This document shows, piece by piece, positions 31,032 to 41,900 of a stretch of 64,000 nt of DNA. The first letter of the stretch is position 1; the number at the start of each line of letters is the position of its first letter. The notes under the pieces are model-generated. The model saw only the letters and a program-made list of their open reading frames with translations. It was not told the origin of the DNA and searched no databases. Source of the stretch: Bolinopsis microptera (lineage: Eukaryota > Ctenophora > Tentaculata > Lobata > Bolinopsidae). Location: contig NC_087082.1 in NCBI RefSeq assembly GCF_026151205.1, forward strand, positions 1,764,001-1,828,000, read 5' to 3'. A program made the translations under genes and the position numbers.

Positions 31032-32561
31032 ATGGCTACTGAAAATGCTCTGAACCTGCAGAGGCAAATTGTTAAATGGGTTGGGACTGGAACGACTGCA
31101 ACCGATGTGAACTTCAAAGACGTTGGTGAGGACAATCGCCTGAAGTTTGATAAAGGAAAACTTTTAGGGACTGGAAGTAACGGAACTCGTGTTTATCTGG
31201 GAACCTTTCGCCAACCACTTACAAATGAGCATCAATTGGTGGCATTAAAGCAAGTTATAAACAGTAATGATGACTATAAAAAGAACTATCGAGAGGTTGA
31301 GAATCTCCAGCAACTGAATCATCCCAATGTTGTACGATATTTTTATGCTGATAAGTGTGAAGATTATGACATCATGTTCATTGCGCTTGAACTTTGCAGA
31401 GGTTCTCTTGTGGACATGTTTGTCCACAAACATGATGTCTTTAAAAGGCCATTCACTCTAAGGGATAATATATCTTGTGACCATTGGGGATTCAAGAAAG
31501 ATCTCTTGTTCGGTATAGCTGGTGGTCTTAATTATATTCACAGTCAAGGCTTTCTACATAGGGACCTTAAACCTCAGAATATACTTGTACGTGATGATAG
31601 TGAGAACCGTTATGGCTATAAAGCTGTTATCTGTGATTTAGAGCTTTCAAGGAAGATGAAGGATGGAAAGGCGAAATTGTCTGTGTCACAAGCTGCTGTT
31701 GGCACTCATGGTTGGATGGCCAGAGAGGTACTTAGTGGGTCAATGAAGTTGACTCCATCTATTGACGTGTTTGCTTATGGATGTATTGTCCATTATGTGC
31801 TGTCTGAGGGACGAAATAAGCAGCAAATCCATCCATTTGGATCTGATGAGCACAGAAACAGTTTTATAAAGAAAGCAAAAAGATACTCGTATATAAGCTC
31901 GACTTTAAACCGGCCACATGACGACATGTTCTATTCTCCTCTAGATTACGATTACCTGGGAGACTCCATATTGGCTGACATGCTTGTCGACACCTGCATA
32001 AGTGGTGCTATCAGTTCACGTCCTAACACAACTGAGTTATTGAAACACCCGTTTTTTTGGTCATATAGTGAGAGAATAAGGTGTAATGAACAATTTTTCA
32101 ACACTTTCAAAGATCGATATCAAAGCGAAAGCATGATATCATCCATGGAAAATACATGGAGCAGCTTGGAGAGTTTTGCACATGGGTGTCCTATCCCTGA
32201 GGTTTTGGAATATTATAATTTGTACAGAGAAAGACTTAAAAGAAAAAGGAAAAGACTCTCTATTTCGGCTTCATCAGAAATTTTCAACTGTTTGATGCGA
32301 CTCATCCGCAATTTGCAGCAGCACTACCACGATGCTGTTGAATTTCATCCACCTCTGAGTTCCTGTCTTGTTTCTGGTGATGATGAGACATTGGGCCGAT
32401 ATTTTTTTGAACGAGTCCCTATGTTATTCCCCGTCATTTACATTTTTACCAGATTGTATGAAGATAGTAGCGTCGGCAATTATTCATCCAGGGAACTAAA
32501 AGTTCAAAAGTTACTCAAAAATACCCTGAAACACCTGCACACCACTCATCCAGCACTTTGA
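31032..32561 (+). CDS. Kinase-KEN endoribonuclease, copy B3
   Basis: 509 residues, start MATENALNLQRQ in CCACAATGG. Glycine loop LGTGSNGT (45-52), VALK K73, HRDLKPQN (176-183). The DFG position is DLE (202-204), so both F and G are changed while the metal-binding aspartate stays. GTHGWMARE follows. KEN part: HPFFWS, a basic stretch KRKRKR (about 403-409), IRNLQQH and YFFERVP. Complete frame. DLE suggests further loss of kinase catalysis, in line with RNase L, where the kinase domain binds nucleotide but has lost phosphotransfer. RNase function is predicted from the conserved arginine and histidine. Confidence 0.9.
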   Translation: MATENALNLQRQIVKWVGTGTTATDVNFKDVGEDNRLKFDKGKLLGTGSNGTRVYLGTFRQPLTNEHQLVALKQVINSNDDYKKNYREVENLQQLNHPNVVRYFYADKCEDYDIMFIALELCRGSLVDMFVHKHDVFKRPFTLRDNISCDHWGFKKDLLFGIAGGLNYIHSQGFLHRDLKPQNILVRDDSENRYGYKAVICDLELSRKMKDGKAKLSVSQAAVGTHGWMAREVLSGSMKLTPSIDVFAYGCIVHYVLSEGRNKQQIHPFGSDEHRNSFIKKAKRYSYISSTLNRPHDDMFYSPLDYDYLGDSILADMLVDTCISGAISSRPNTTELLKHPFFWSYSERIRCNEQFFNTFKDRYQSESMISSMENTWSSLESFAHGCPIPEVLEYYNLYRERLKRKRKRLSISASSEIFNCLMRLIRNLQQHYHDAVEFHPPLSSCLVSGDDETLGRYFFERVPMLFPVIYIFTRLYEDSSVGNYSSRELKVQKLLKNTLKHLHTTHPAL

Positions 32562-32991
32562 AGATATTTAGGATTTACCGTTTGAATTGGTGAAGGTTGT
32601 TGAAGGTTTCGAAACTGACCGGATATTTGGCTCCATAGTAGTACGTTGCTCACTTCTTGTGGTCAAGGTTTCATTCGAGGGGGAAACATTTTATTCAAAA
32701 CAATTACTTCGCCCTACAAAAAGGAATATTACGTGGCCAAAAAAATACTTTTAGCTTTTTAGGAATTCTGTTCCATCAAAATGACCTGCACCCGCCTCAT
32801 TCGATAATTCACACTGAAGTATCAAATGAAATGAAACCATTCGCCGAAATTTTCCTTCTTCTACGGCAAATGAATTGTCTTGATTAAAATCTTTCTGTAA
32901 TTAGGTTCTGTAATTAAGTTCTGATTTTAGGTTGAACTGTAATTGGGTTAATTATGATTATTTTAATTAGAATTGGAATCTAGGATCTAAT
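32562..32991. other. B3 3' flank
   Basis: No gene recognised; a 76-codon frame at 32657 has no recognisable features. Confidence 0.4.
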
Positions 32992-33645
32992 TTAAGGCCA
33001 CAGGGGGGGGGGGCTTGAAGTTTGGGGTCCGAGGTCAGTTTTGAGATTTTAAGATATGTTGTAGAGCTCGGTCTAAATTTTCAAATGCTTTTTGTCTCAT
33101 CAAATTAAAAAAAGATTTTGAGATATTGCATGTAATTCTAAATTTGTAAATGAAAACTTCAAATGAAATTTTGTTTAAAATCTATCTTCTATTACAGTTT
33201 TCGACATGAGACCTTGTAACTCGGCAACAGAGTTCGTCAAGTATAATGCAATGTAAGAATGTAGCGATTTTTGATTTTTTGCTTCAAAGCTGAGATATGA
33301 GGTTAAAAACATGAATTTCACGAAATTTTCTACAGTTAACCTCAAGTAAAATTTTAAAATTCGCTGCATTATACTTGAATGTGCCAAACAGATAAAAGGT
33401 TTAGGAGAAGATAGGATACAAAATTTAAACTTGAGGTTTAAGCAACAAAACCTGTAGTAAACGAGGTTAACTGATTAAATAGCCAATTGTTAACCTCAAT
33501 TTTACGACAAACTAGGCGCTCTGGTGGGCTATGAGTTGCGCTTGGGCGCCGTGTAGGACATGGCCCTTCCAATGTCATAAAATGTGTTTTCGACATCGGA
33601 CCCCTCCCCCACCCCCCCCCCCCCCCCCTCCCCCTGTGGCCTTAA
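32992..33645. mobile_element. TTAA-ended inverted-repeat element (MITE)
   Basis: Bounded by TTAAGGCCACAGGGGG (32992) and CCCCCTGTGGCCTTAA (ending 33645). The inverted repeat continues imperfectly inward (GGGGTCCGAGGTC against GACATCGGACCCC). Poly-G and poly-C runs sit in the two arms. 654 bp, no transposase. TTAA ends resemble piggyBac-type non-autonomous elements, but the TTAA may be part of the repeat. Confidence 0.7.
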
Positions 33646-34021
33646 ATATTGTAGCTTTTATTATTAGATAATTTAAAGATGCTTTTGAAGCTTTGAAGAA
33701 AATAAAAACCAGTTCTATGAACTGCTTTAAATACCCTACTAACCCTCTAGTTTCACGGGCAATTAATCGAGTAAAAGAAATTGCACAATTATTATTTGCG
33801 AAATAAAAATATAGAGGAAACCTGGCTGTTCCATCGATACGTGTATTGGTGGTGTATGGTCAGTGTTAGGTCAGCAGGAGGACCGGCCACTGTAGTTGAT
33901 GTAGTTGATCCCAGAAATATGAGTGCGGGACGACAAAATGCAACGTATTCGAACGTATTAATATAGTGGAAAATTGTCTGTGGAACTAAAGGGTAAGGCC
34001 TTTAGTAGGGTATTAGAATTT
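33646..34021. other. Non-coding, nothing recognised
   Basis: AT-rich spacer. A 61-codon frame at 33781 looks accidental. Confidence 0.4.
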
Positions 34022-34350
34022 GTTATAAAAGTAGTCTAGTGGGCGGTATAATATATCCCGAAGGTGCTTGTATAGCAAGTAAGGCTCACCAAGCTGAAGG
34101 ATACTTCCGCCTGCGAGAAGAGGTGGATATTTATATATCCACATGACTACTCGTCATTTTATTTTATGTTGATCTCTACATTACAGATGTACAGTATCTT
34201 ATGTTGCTTTTATAACTCTCAGAGAAGCTGTTAATTAAAATTGGTATTTGATATTTTTATCAACACAATTTTTATTTTTAGTAATATTGGTTGTTGATAT
34301 AAGCATTAAGCCGGATATAAATGCTTTATTTCATTTCATTTCACTAAAGG
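34022..34350 (+). mobile_element. LINE/SINE 3' end with ATTTC tail
   Basis: Ends in CCGGATATAAATGC followed by TTTATTTCATTTCATTTCA, the same 3' end as the LINE at 5716-6198 (GCGGGATATAAATACC then ATTTC repeats). The left limit is uncertain. No coding sequence recognised. Confidence 0.4.
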
Positions 34351-35079
34351 TAATTTTCAAGGAGACAGTTTGTCAGGATGTTTTTTCACTTTGTCGCATG
34401 CAGGTGCAGTGGATTGCAAGTGAGAGTTATATTTAAATATGGACACGTTCATATTGTTTGGGATATTGGTAAATATTAGCGGCCCTATTAAAAGGTACGG
34501 TGTAGTCGACTTTGTCACACTATGAAATTATATAAACCATTGATGGTTGGTATAATCCGTAATCGCCTCATCCTCTACTAGGCAAACTTTGTCACATAAC
34601 GATATCTTAATCAGGTGATAAGATATCGCCTAAATACGGCCTGTACGAAAACGTTTACCTTGTCGCACTATAAACATGTAACGGAGTAAATAAGGGCACT
34701 CGAAAATTTGCTGCCATGTTTGACCAAATTTTCGAGTGTCCAGTTGATAGGATGGGTATAAAGCAATGAAAGGCATTAGTTTGGTCAAATCAAACGGAAC
34801 ATATGCTATCAGACTTTCAACTGACTAAGGCAGGGTTAAGACAATCTCGACGCTAGCAACGATCCCCTTTTACATAGTTCCACTAAAATGATAATTTAAG
34901 ATTAAATATGTATAGTAATAGGTAAATAAAGTAAAAAATGTAATAAAACGGTAGGGATAAAGTATATTGAAACGTAGTCAACACGTCATCAAACGAACTG
35001 ACCCAATAATTAAACTAATAGATCTCCCGCGTAATCTCCCGCGCAATTCTAAGACTCCGATTTGCGCCGTTGCAAAGTT
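34351..35079. other. Non-coding DNA with small hairpins
   Basis: Perfect 14-bp arms CACTCGAAAATTTG (34697-34710) and CAAATTTTCGAGTG (34725-34738), and another pair CGATATCTTA / TAAGATATCG near 34600-34630. TTTGTCACA and TTGTCGCAC motifs recur nearby. It may be the untranslated part of the reverse transcriptase element that follows; not certain. Confidence 0.4.
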
Positions 35080-35643
35080 ATTATAAAACTAAATTCAACA
35101 CGTGCAACAAATATATCGCAACAATAGAAATAGATGCCATTAGGTCAAGCTATGGCATTAATATATTTCCACACCCAATACCAAACTTATTCTTTAGCCC
35201 ATGCCTCTTTACCACAGATAAGTATATTTTACTAAGACGATCCCGTCTAAAACCCAACTCAATTAAATCATCAGTAAATTTCAAAACCCTATCAGAAAAA
35301 GCAACAACGTTATTACAAATCCTAGAATATCTCACAACCTGTGAACAGTACGTGCCATATAATACACTACTAGCTTGATTACTCATCAAAGGTTGAAACT
35401 TAACCACTTTAAAACCAAACTTATCCCTTTTATCATAAACTCTACAAGAAAACTTCCCCTCTCTATTTATCGAAATATCAAGATCTAATACATTGGCGGC
35501 ACTATCTACTTCATTTTCCTTATTAAGAGTAAGTGAGTCTGGATATATTAACTTAAAATATTCCTCTAAGTAACCATCAGAGTTAAGGGTAGTAATATCA
35601 TCTATAAGTCTAAATGTATGACGGTTACCTACAATCTACATAT
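35080..35643 (-). pseudogene. Reverse transcriptase C-terminal fragment
   Basis: Minus-strand frame from about 35643: NRHTFRLIDDITTL (the RT catalytic box, normally YxDD, here LIDD), then IYPDSLTL, LDLDISI, VYDKRDKFGFKV, MSNQASSVLYGTYCSQVVRY and SRIC. This pattern is known from reverse transcriptases of Penelope-like or related elements in marine animals. The frame stays open to about 35150, but the N-terminal two thirds of the RT are missing. Family assignment uncertain. Confidence 0.6.
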
Positions 35644-35649
35644 TTGACG

Positions 35650-38040
35650 ACATTTTTCGTTAAATGGTGCGCCCAGGTTGAGTCCGTCACACATTTAAGA
35701 AAATATATTAAGAGGAATGTTTAGGGCACCCCGGCAAGAAATGCTGAGTAGTGTAGGATTACTTGATGACCTGAAAGTGCTTTTTTAAAAATAGAGGCTG
35801 GGCCTGGATGGCCCACGAGAGAGTTGCCGGAGAAATCAAAGTGAATAGTGGAGGATAGTGTTATGAGGGGAGATGAGTCATAAAGGAACGCTTAACTGCC
35901 AGCTGGGTGTGGAAAGAAAGATTAGCTAAAACAACGTGTGAGTAGTCTCTATGTCACACCAGTCTGGTCCAGCTCCTCGTTGAAAGCGATGAGATAGCTT
36001 GTATAGAAGAGAGTCTGCCAGACCATAATAATATGATGATATGTGTGTTCATGTTGGTATTATAGGTTGAGAGATATTTGCAAGCTTCGATGATGGCTGT
36101 GAGCTCTGTTTGGTAAACAGTGCAATAATCAGGGAGCTTAAATGAGTGGTGTTATTGTTGTCATTTGTGATGATATAGTTAGCCCCGCTACCTGAGTCTG
36201 TGCGTGACTCGTCTGTGACATAGCAGATGATCGTTTCATTGGTGATATTGTCGATGGTGTTTTGTAGTGAATCTCTATATTCAGTGTTGACGGTGAAGTG
36301 CCGTCCCAGAATCCTGGTTGGTATTGATAGGTCTCTCTCTGCTCTGGGTGGTATATTGAGATCTGCCATGAATTGTTTGTTGATAGTGGTGAGTTTTGAT
36401 AGTTCCTTTTCCGTAGGCGATAGTTTCTAGGGTTAGGCTGCCATAAGCTTGCAGCCTGGCCGCACACTTTGCTGCTTCACCTCTCAGGAAAAGTATGATA
36501 TAATATGTAGTCAAGTGTCAGTAAGGTGGTTCAATGCGATGAAGGGAGTGCTTGGCATGGCACCAGACATCATTCTAAGTGCCAGTCACCAGTGCTTGAA
36601 CAAGTTTGAACTTCTTCGCATTGGAGTCTGTTTGGGTTGCCCTGATCCATATTATACTACAGTAGTAGAGATAGGTTAGGTCTGATGACAGTGGTGTACA
36701 TCCATTTGCATGTTTTGGGGCTCATACCCCATGTGGGGCCGAAAGCTCTTCGAAATTGCATTAGGGATGCCGTAGCTTTTTTGGTGGTGTTGATAATATG
36801 ATCGTTGAAGTTAAGTTTGCTGTCCAAGGTCATTCCTAGAAATTTAGCTGACTTGGACAGACCTATAATAGTAGTGTTGCCCACTGTTAGATAGGTCTTA
36901 GAGATCACTTTCTATTCCAGGTAAACATGACTATCTGAGTTTTAAGGGGGCTGATAGATAGCCCTTTGTTTTGGCACCATTTCTCTATCGTGTTAATAGT
37001 TTTGCATGTTCTTTTCCAGATGATATCTAAATCACTCCCTTTCGCTAGAGACACCAGATTATCCGCAAAAGCTTGCAGGTAACCTGGTATGTCTTTCGCA
37101 GTATATGCAAGGAGATCATCGACTACCAGGTTCCATAGGAATGGGGAGCGAATGCCTCCTTAAGGCACCCCCCCCCCCCCCTGATTCGAACCCTTCTCGA
37201 CTTATCCTTATGATTTATAGTAATGAATCGGTTGGTAACCTTGTTGATGATTCATTTTGCTGTGGCCAAGTCCACTTTCGTAGCCTTGACAGCTTCAAAG
37301 ATAGCCTTGAAAGAGTCATTATCGAAGGCGCCTTCTATGTCTAGAAACACTCCTAAGACATCCTTTCTTAGCTATTCTGCGTTCAATGGTGTGAGTAACT
37401 TTATGAAGTGCCGCTTCTGTGGAGCAGCCTTTCTTAAAGCCGAATTGTCATTTGTTGATATCATTTGTGATATTAAGGTCGTTATATAAGATCACTTTCT
37501 CCTGCAACTTTAACATCACAGGTACTCAGGTAAAAGAGTGATCGTTCGAAATGACTTAGCTTGGTTGTAGCCGGTTTTTCCAGGTTTTTGGAGAAAGATT
37601 CCAAGGGAGTCCTTCCACAAAGTTGGAATGTGTTGCGTTTCATGGTTTTTAGTCCTAATGTTCCTCGTAATATCTTTGATATGAGTCCAGGCTTTCTGAA
37701 TTTTGTCTAGTAAGTCTGGTGAAATAGGTAAGGGGCAGAGGGGAGGAACTGGCGGATCAGTAACACTCTCCTTGAAATGACCTCAAGTGTCTCCTCTGCG
37801 TTTTGGGTGAGGTCGCCGTTTTTATTTGGTTTATAAACGGCTTCCAATTTGTTTTTGTTATCGGTACAGGATTTCAGAATCTTGTTCATCCTTCCGGATT
37901 CTTTGAAAGATTCTGTGTCCTTGCGGAAATTCCTCCAAGCATTACGCTGGGAGTTTGATAGGATTTTTTGTTGAGTTTTAATTTTTAAGGTTTTGGTTTT
38001 AAAGAATAAAGGTTACACCATAATTTTTGATTCTCATCTT
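35650..38040 (-). pseudogene. Decayed LINE with reverse transcriptase and RNase H
   Basis: Read on the minus strand from right to left, several frames carry pieces in the correct order: YNQAKSFRTITLLPEYL (near 37550), GVFLDIEGAFDNDSF (37290-37350), SPFLWNLVVDDLLAYTA, QAFADNLVSLAKGSD (37030-37075), then KFLGMTLDSKLNFNDHI (36790-36850) and an RNase H start CYVTDESRTDSGSG (36180-36230). Stops and frameshifts occur between them. The RT box is FADN where FADD is required. The order RT then RNase H suggests an I/R1-type LINE. A poly-C run at 37169-37181 interrupts the QGG-VLSP region. Confidence 0.75.
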
Positions 38041-38150
38041 CACTTATTTATTGAATCAAATTATATTGTTATGTTTTTAATTATTTTCCGTGAACAGATT
38101 TTAGATTTATTATCTGGAAATTTACCAATTAAGCAATTACTGCATATTTA

Positions 38151-38440
38151 CGCTAGGTGGCCTGGTGGTTAGAGCTTCTACCTCCTGCGGGCTGCGCAAA
38201 AGGTCCATGGTTTGAATCCTAGTGTCACCTAGTTTAGGGAGTAGCTAAGGATCCATTGGATCTATGCGATCTCCTCGGTCGACTCAGCCGAATGATAGGA
38301 AACTTGAGTGAGGGTTATATATTAAATGAGGAAGGGTAGCTAAATGTTAAGAAAGTTAAAAAACTTCTTAGGATACTCCTTCAGTCAATCTACATTGTAG
38401 TATACTGTAAAGCTGTAAACATAATACTATATTACTATTA
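38151..38440 (+). mobile_element. tRNA-derived SINE
   Basis: Has an A box TGGCCTGGTGG (38158-38168) and a B box GGTTTGAATCC (38209-38219) at tRNA-like spacing, with sequence in between that is not a functional tRNA, and an unrelated tail. These are the internal RNA polymerase III promoter elements of tRNA-type SINEs. The right end is approximate. Confidence 0.65.
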
Positions 38441-38982
38441 ACTTATTAACTAAGTTATATATTATATTTTTTAAAGTTCAATTTGTGAAAATTTGTGACA
38501 ATTTGTCAACAACGAGGAAATACATACATAGCCGAGGATCGACCGGGCCGCATTTTTTAACTATAACGGTGCCCTGAACTAAGACACGATTCACCGAATT
38601 TTGACACGGACTGGGATTCCAATAGGTTTATTTTGACCGGTCGATCCTTGCGCAACAAACAAAACGTATTTAATCTGATTTATCTGATTTATCTGACTAT
38701 CTAGATTTATGTGTGAGTGTTAATATTTCATAAGTTGTCGCTTGTAATATTGCTGTTTTACTTTTAGGCTCGGGATCGAAATCAAAGTTGACATACAAAT
38801 TAAGTTGGTTCTATTTCCTTCTAAACATTAAATTTTCTTTTCAATATGCATATGTTCAGTCATTAAGCGTTTTATAACTTATTCATTTTCCTGTTATAAC
38901 AATTATTCTCCTGCTTATTTTTAGGGCATGTAAAACCAGTTTACAATTTAAAGCCATTGTGATACACAACGTCGTTAAAAGA
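38441..38982. other. Upstream region of AARSD1
   Basis: AT-rich, no separate gene. AACCAGTTTACAATTTAAAG immediately upstream of the start codon leads into the segment that is duplicated at 28880. I could not define a promoter. Confidence 0.4.
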
Positions 38983-41900
38983 ATGCTGCTAAAGTGCCAA
39001 AAGGAGCCCTTTCTGCAACAGCTCACTTCCAAAGTCGTTTCTTGTAATGAGGTATTTTATATATTTCTACTAATTTAGCTTGGAAATCTCGTAAGTTTTA
39101 TTAAAAACATAGTTGTATCTGGTTGTCCCAGTTTTTATATGTAACCCTTATGTTTCAGGTAAAGAAGGGAAAGAAAAAGCACTACGAAGTGGTGTTAGAA
39201 GACACAATACTGTTTGCTGAAGGAGGAGGACAGCCATGCGATCACGGTGTTTTGAGAATAGTCCCCTCTGACGTCACTGATGTAAATAAACTGTCTTTGC
39301 AAAAGTAAGTGTAAACAGATCTGAAATCGTGTCGTGGGCTTGTGGGTGTCATCTACGTAGCGCGCAAGTACTCCGATATGTTGCAAGTTTATCACAAGTA
39401 ACAAAATATTGTGTCACGTGACTAATTCTGAATATCGGATTACTATGCGCGATCGGCTCAGCGGCTGCGATCGAGTATACAAATTCACATCCGTATAACT
39501 ATAATAATATCTTTTATGTAACTCTTGGCTGGCATAAATTCCATTCACATACTGCTAAAATAACCCTCTTGTTGTTATGTATGTGGGCAATACATGACCT
39601 CTCGTAGTTAGGTAGTTTTTACTGAGCTCCATTTTCATTAATGTTTACCCAACAAGTTCAGAGTATTGGGAAACACAGCAGGACCAGGTTTACCACTTCT
39701 CATCTGATCCCACCTATCTGACTCAGTGTAAAAGTGGTGGACGTACAGAGACGCGATGGTAGAGCAGTACATTTCACTGATAAGAGAGTGGGTGAGGGGA
39801 GTGAGGTTAATGTGGAGGTTAACTGGAAACGGAGATACGATCACATGCAGCAGCACACAGGTTGGGTTTTGTTTTTATATTGTCTTTAGTTGGTGTGTGC
39901 TGATTAATATTGAAGAATGTATATGCAACATTAATTAATACCGTCGGATGCTTCTACAATGTTATTATGAATATTAAACCTCAAAATATTTTGGTGATTA
40001 TTAGTTTTACCATTCACTATGAGATCATTGAAATTGCTATTCATGAACTTGGTTAAAGTTTAAACATCGCCCATATTCATTGGTTTTTGCAGGACAACAT
40101 TTACTAAGCGCTATCGCGGAGCAGGAGCCATACAAATATAACACTGTATCATGGAACTTAGGTTAGTTCATCAGATACTAAGGTTTTATGTCACCAGTAA
40201 TCTCAATTGTTTGTATAACTCAGTATGATTGTTCTTCTATTTGGCTTATTCTTGTTCGGGATTGTTATTAGTTCTTTGAAGACTTTTTGCCGTGTTTCCT
40301 TTATAAAAGTACAAACAATCTCTGATGTCTGCCAATTAAGTTAGAACAATAATTTCAGGTTTAACAATATCACATGTTGAGCTCAAAACACCATCTTTAT
40401 CTGACGAGATCAAGCTGGAGATCGAACAGAAAGTCAACAGGTTCGTCTTCGATTATGTTTTAAATTTATCTCTGATTAAACTTATCAGTCCGGTGATGAT
40501 CAAGTTATAATCTAATGATCCTAGAGAATATCCACCACACGTCCCACCTCTTGTTTTAATAATTCTGTGGCTTTTGTAATCGTATTTTTAAGTGCTGACA
40601 GCGTATAAAAAATAAAATGTTTATCCCCCGACATCTAGACTCAGGATTGTTCTAAAAAGTATTATTTTTACAATGTACATAGATTAAAACAGCAAGACAA
40701 TACTTTGTAATAATATGCAAATTAACTCAGTAAGAAAATATGCTAATTGCAGGCCGCAATTGTAGCCACATGTGTGATACTAATTCTCCATTTGACAGGC
40801 AACTAACGATCTCACTTCAACAATATGTGGTCTCATGATGGAACTGTACTTTTTTTAGTTAGTCACGCTTCATTTTATATCAACAATCCCTGTCATTTCT
40901 TCTCACTTTTTTCTGGATCAGTTTCTGTTGAACATCTTTGGACACTTTTGTCGAGTTTGTTGAGTGCAGAGACAGTAATATGCGTATGGATGCTGTGGGT
41001 AATTCAGGAAAGGTCGCTATCAATCGTAACGGAATATTGGGGGAAGGCAGTAACGGGACTTGCGTTTACAAAGGAACATTCGAGAAAACGGTTCAAGTGG
41101 CCGTTAAAAGAATGGTATATTTCACAACCACTGACCTGAAAGTGATTAACAATGAAGTTACTATGCTGAAGAAGCTGGATCACCCTAATATAATCCGATA
41201 CAAGCTGTTCGACAAAGACAAGGACTTCCTCTACATTGTCCTGGACTTGTGTGACGCATCTCTGACTGAATGTATTAAAAAGCGAACCTTGAACCCTTCA
41301 TATATGTACATGCCCGGTGAAATGAAAGCAAAGTTCAAGATTAATATTCTGAAGGACATTTTAAGCGGCTTAGAATACCTCCACAAAATGGATGTTATTC
41401 ACCGAGACCTAAAGCCCCAAAATGTTCTTATCAAAAAAAGCAAAACCACCGAGTATGGTGTTACTGCTGTGATAACTGACTTTGGACTCAGTCTTGAAAT
41501 TAAGGAGGATCAAACTCACGTGACTGCTACAGAGGCGGGTACCAAGGGGTGGAAACCAAAAGAAGTACTTGGGAAGGGTAAAAAATATTTCAAGAAATCT
41601 ATGGATATTTTTGCGTTTGGATGTGTTGCACAGTTTGTACTTTCTCAATCTACCGACGCATCTAATCGTTACGTTCACCCTTTCGGTGAGGAATTGTGCA
41701 GGGAGCGAAATATCCACTTTGGTAAAAGGGTGGCATTCCTAGATGATCCTAGAAAATCGTTAGATCCTAGAAAATCGTTGGATCGTGAGGTGGATTTGCT
41801 GGGAGATATAATGGTGAACAGCTGTGTCAGCAATGACCCAAAACTACGTCCTGAAGCTATGGAGCTTTTAGATCATCCTTTGTTCTGGAGCTACACGGAT

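Noticed and set aside
40938-40979. N-terminal extension of kinase D beginning at a TTG
   Set aside because: No ATG, and a probable acceptor lies inside it; the first ATG at 40980 is preferred.
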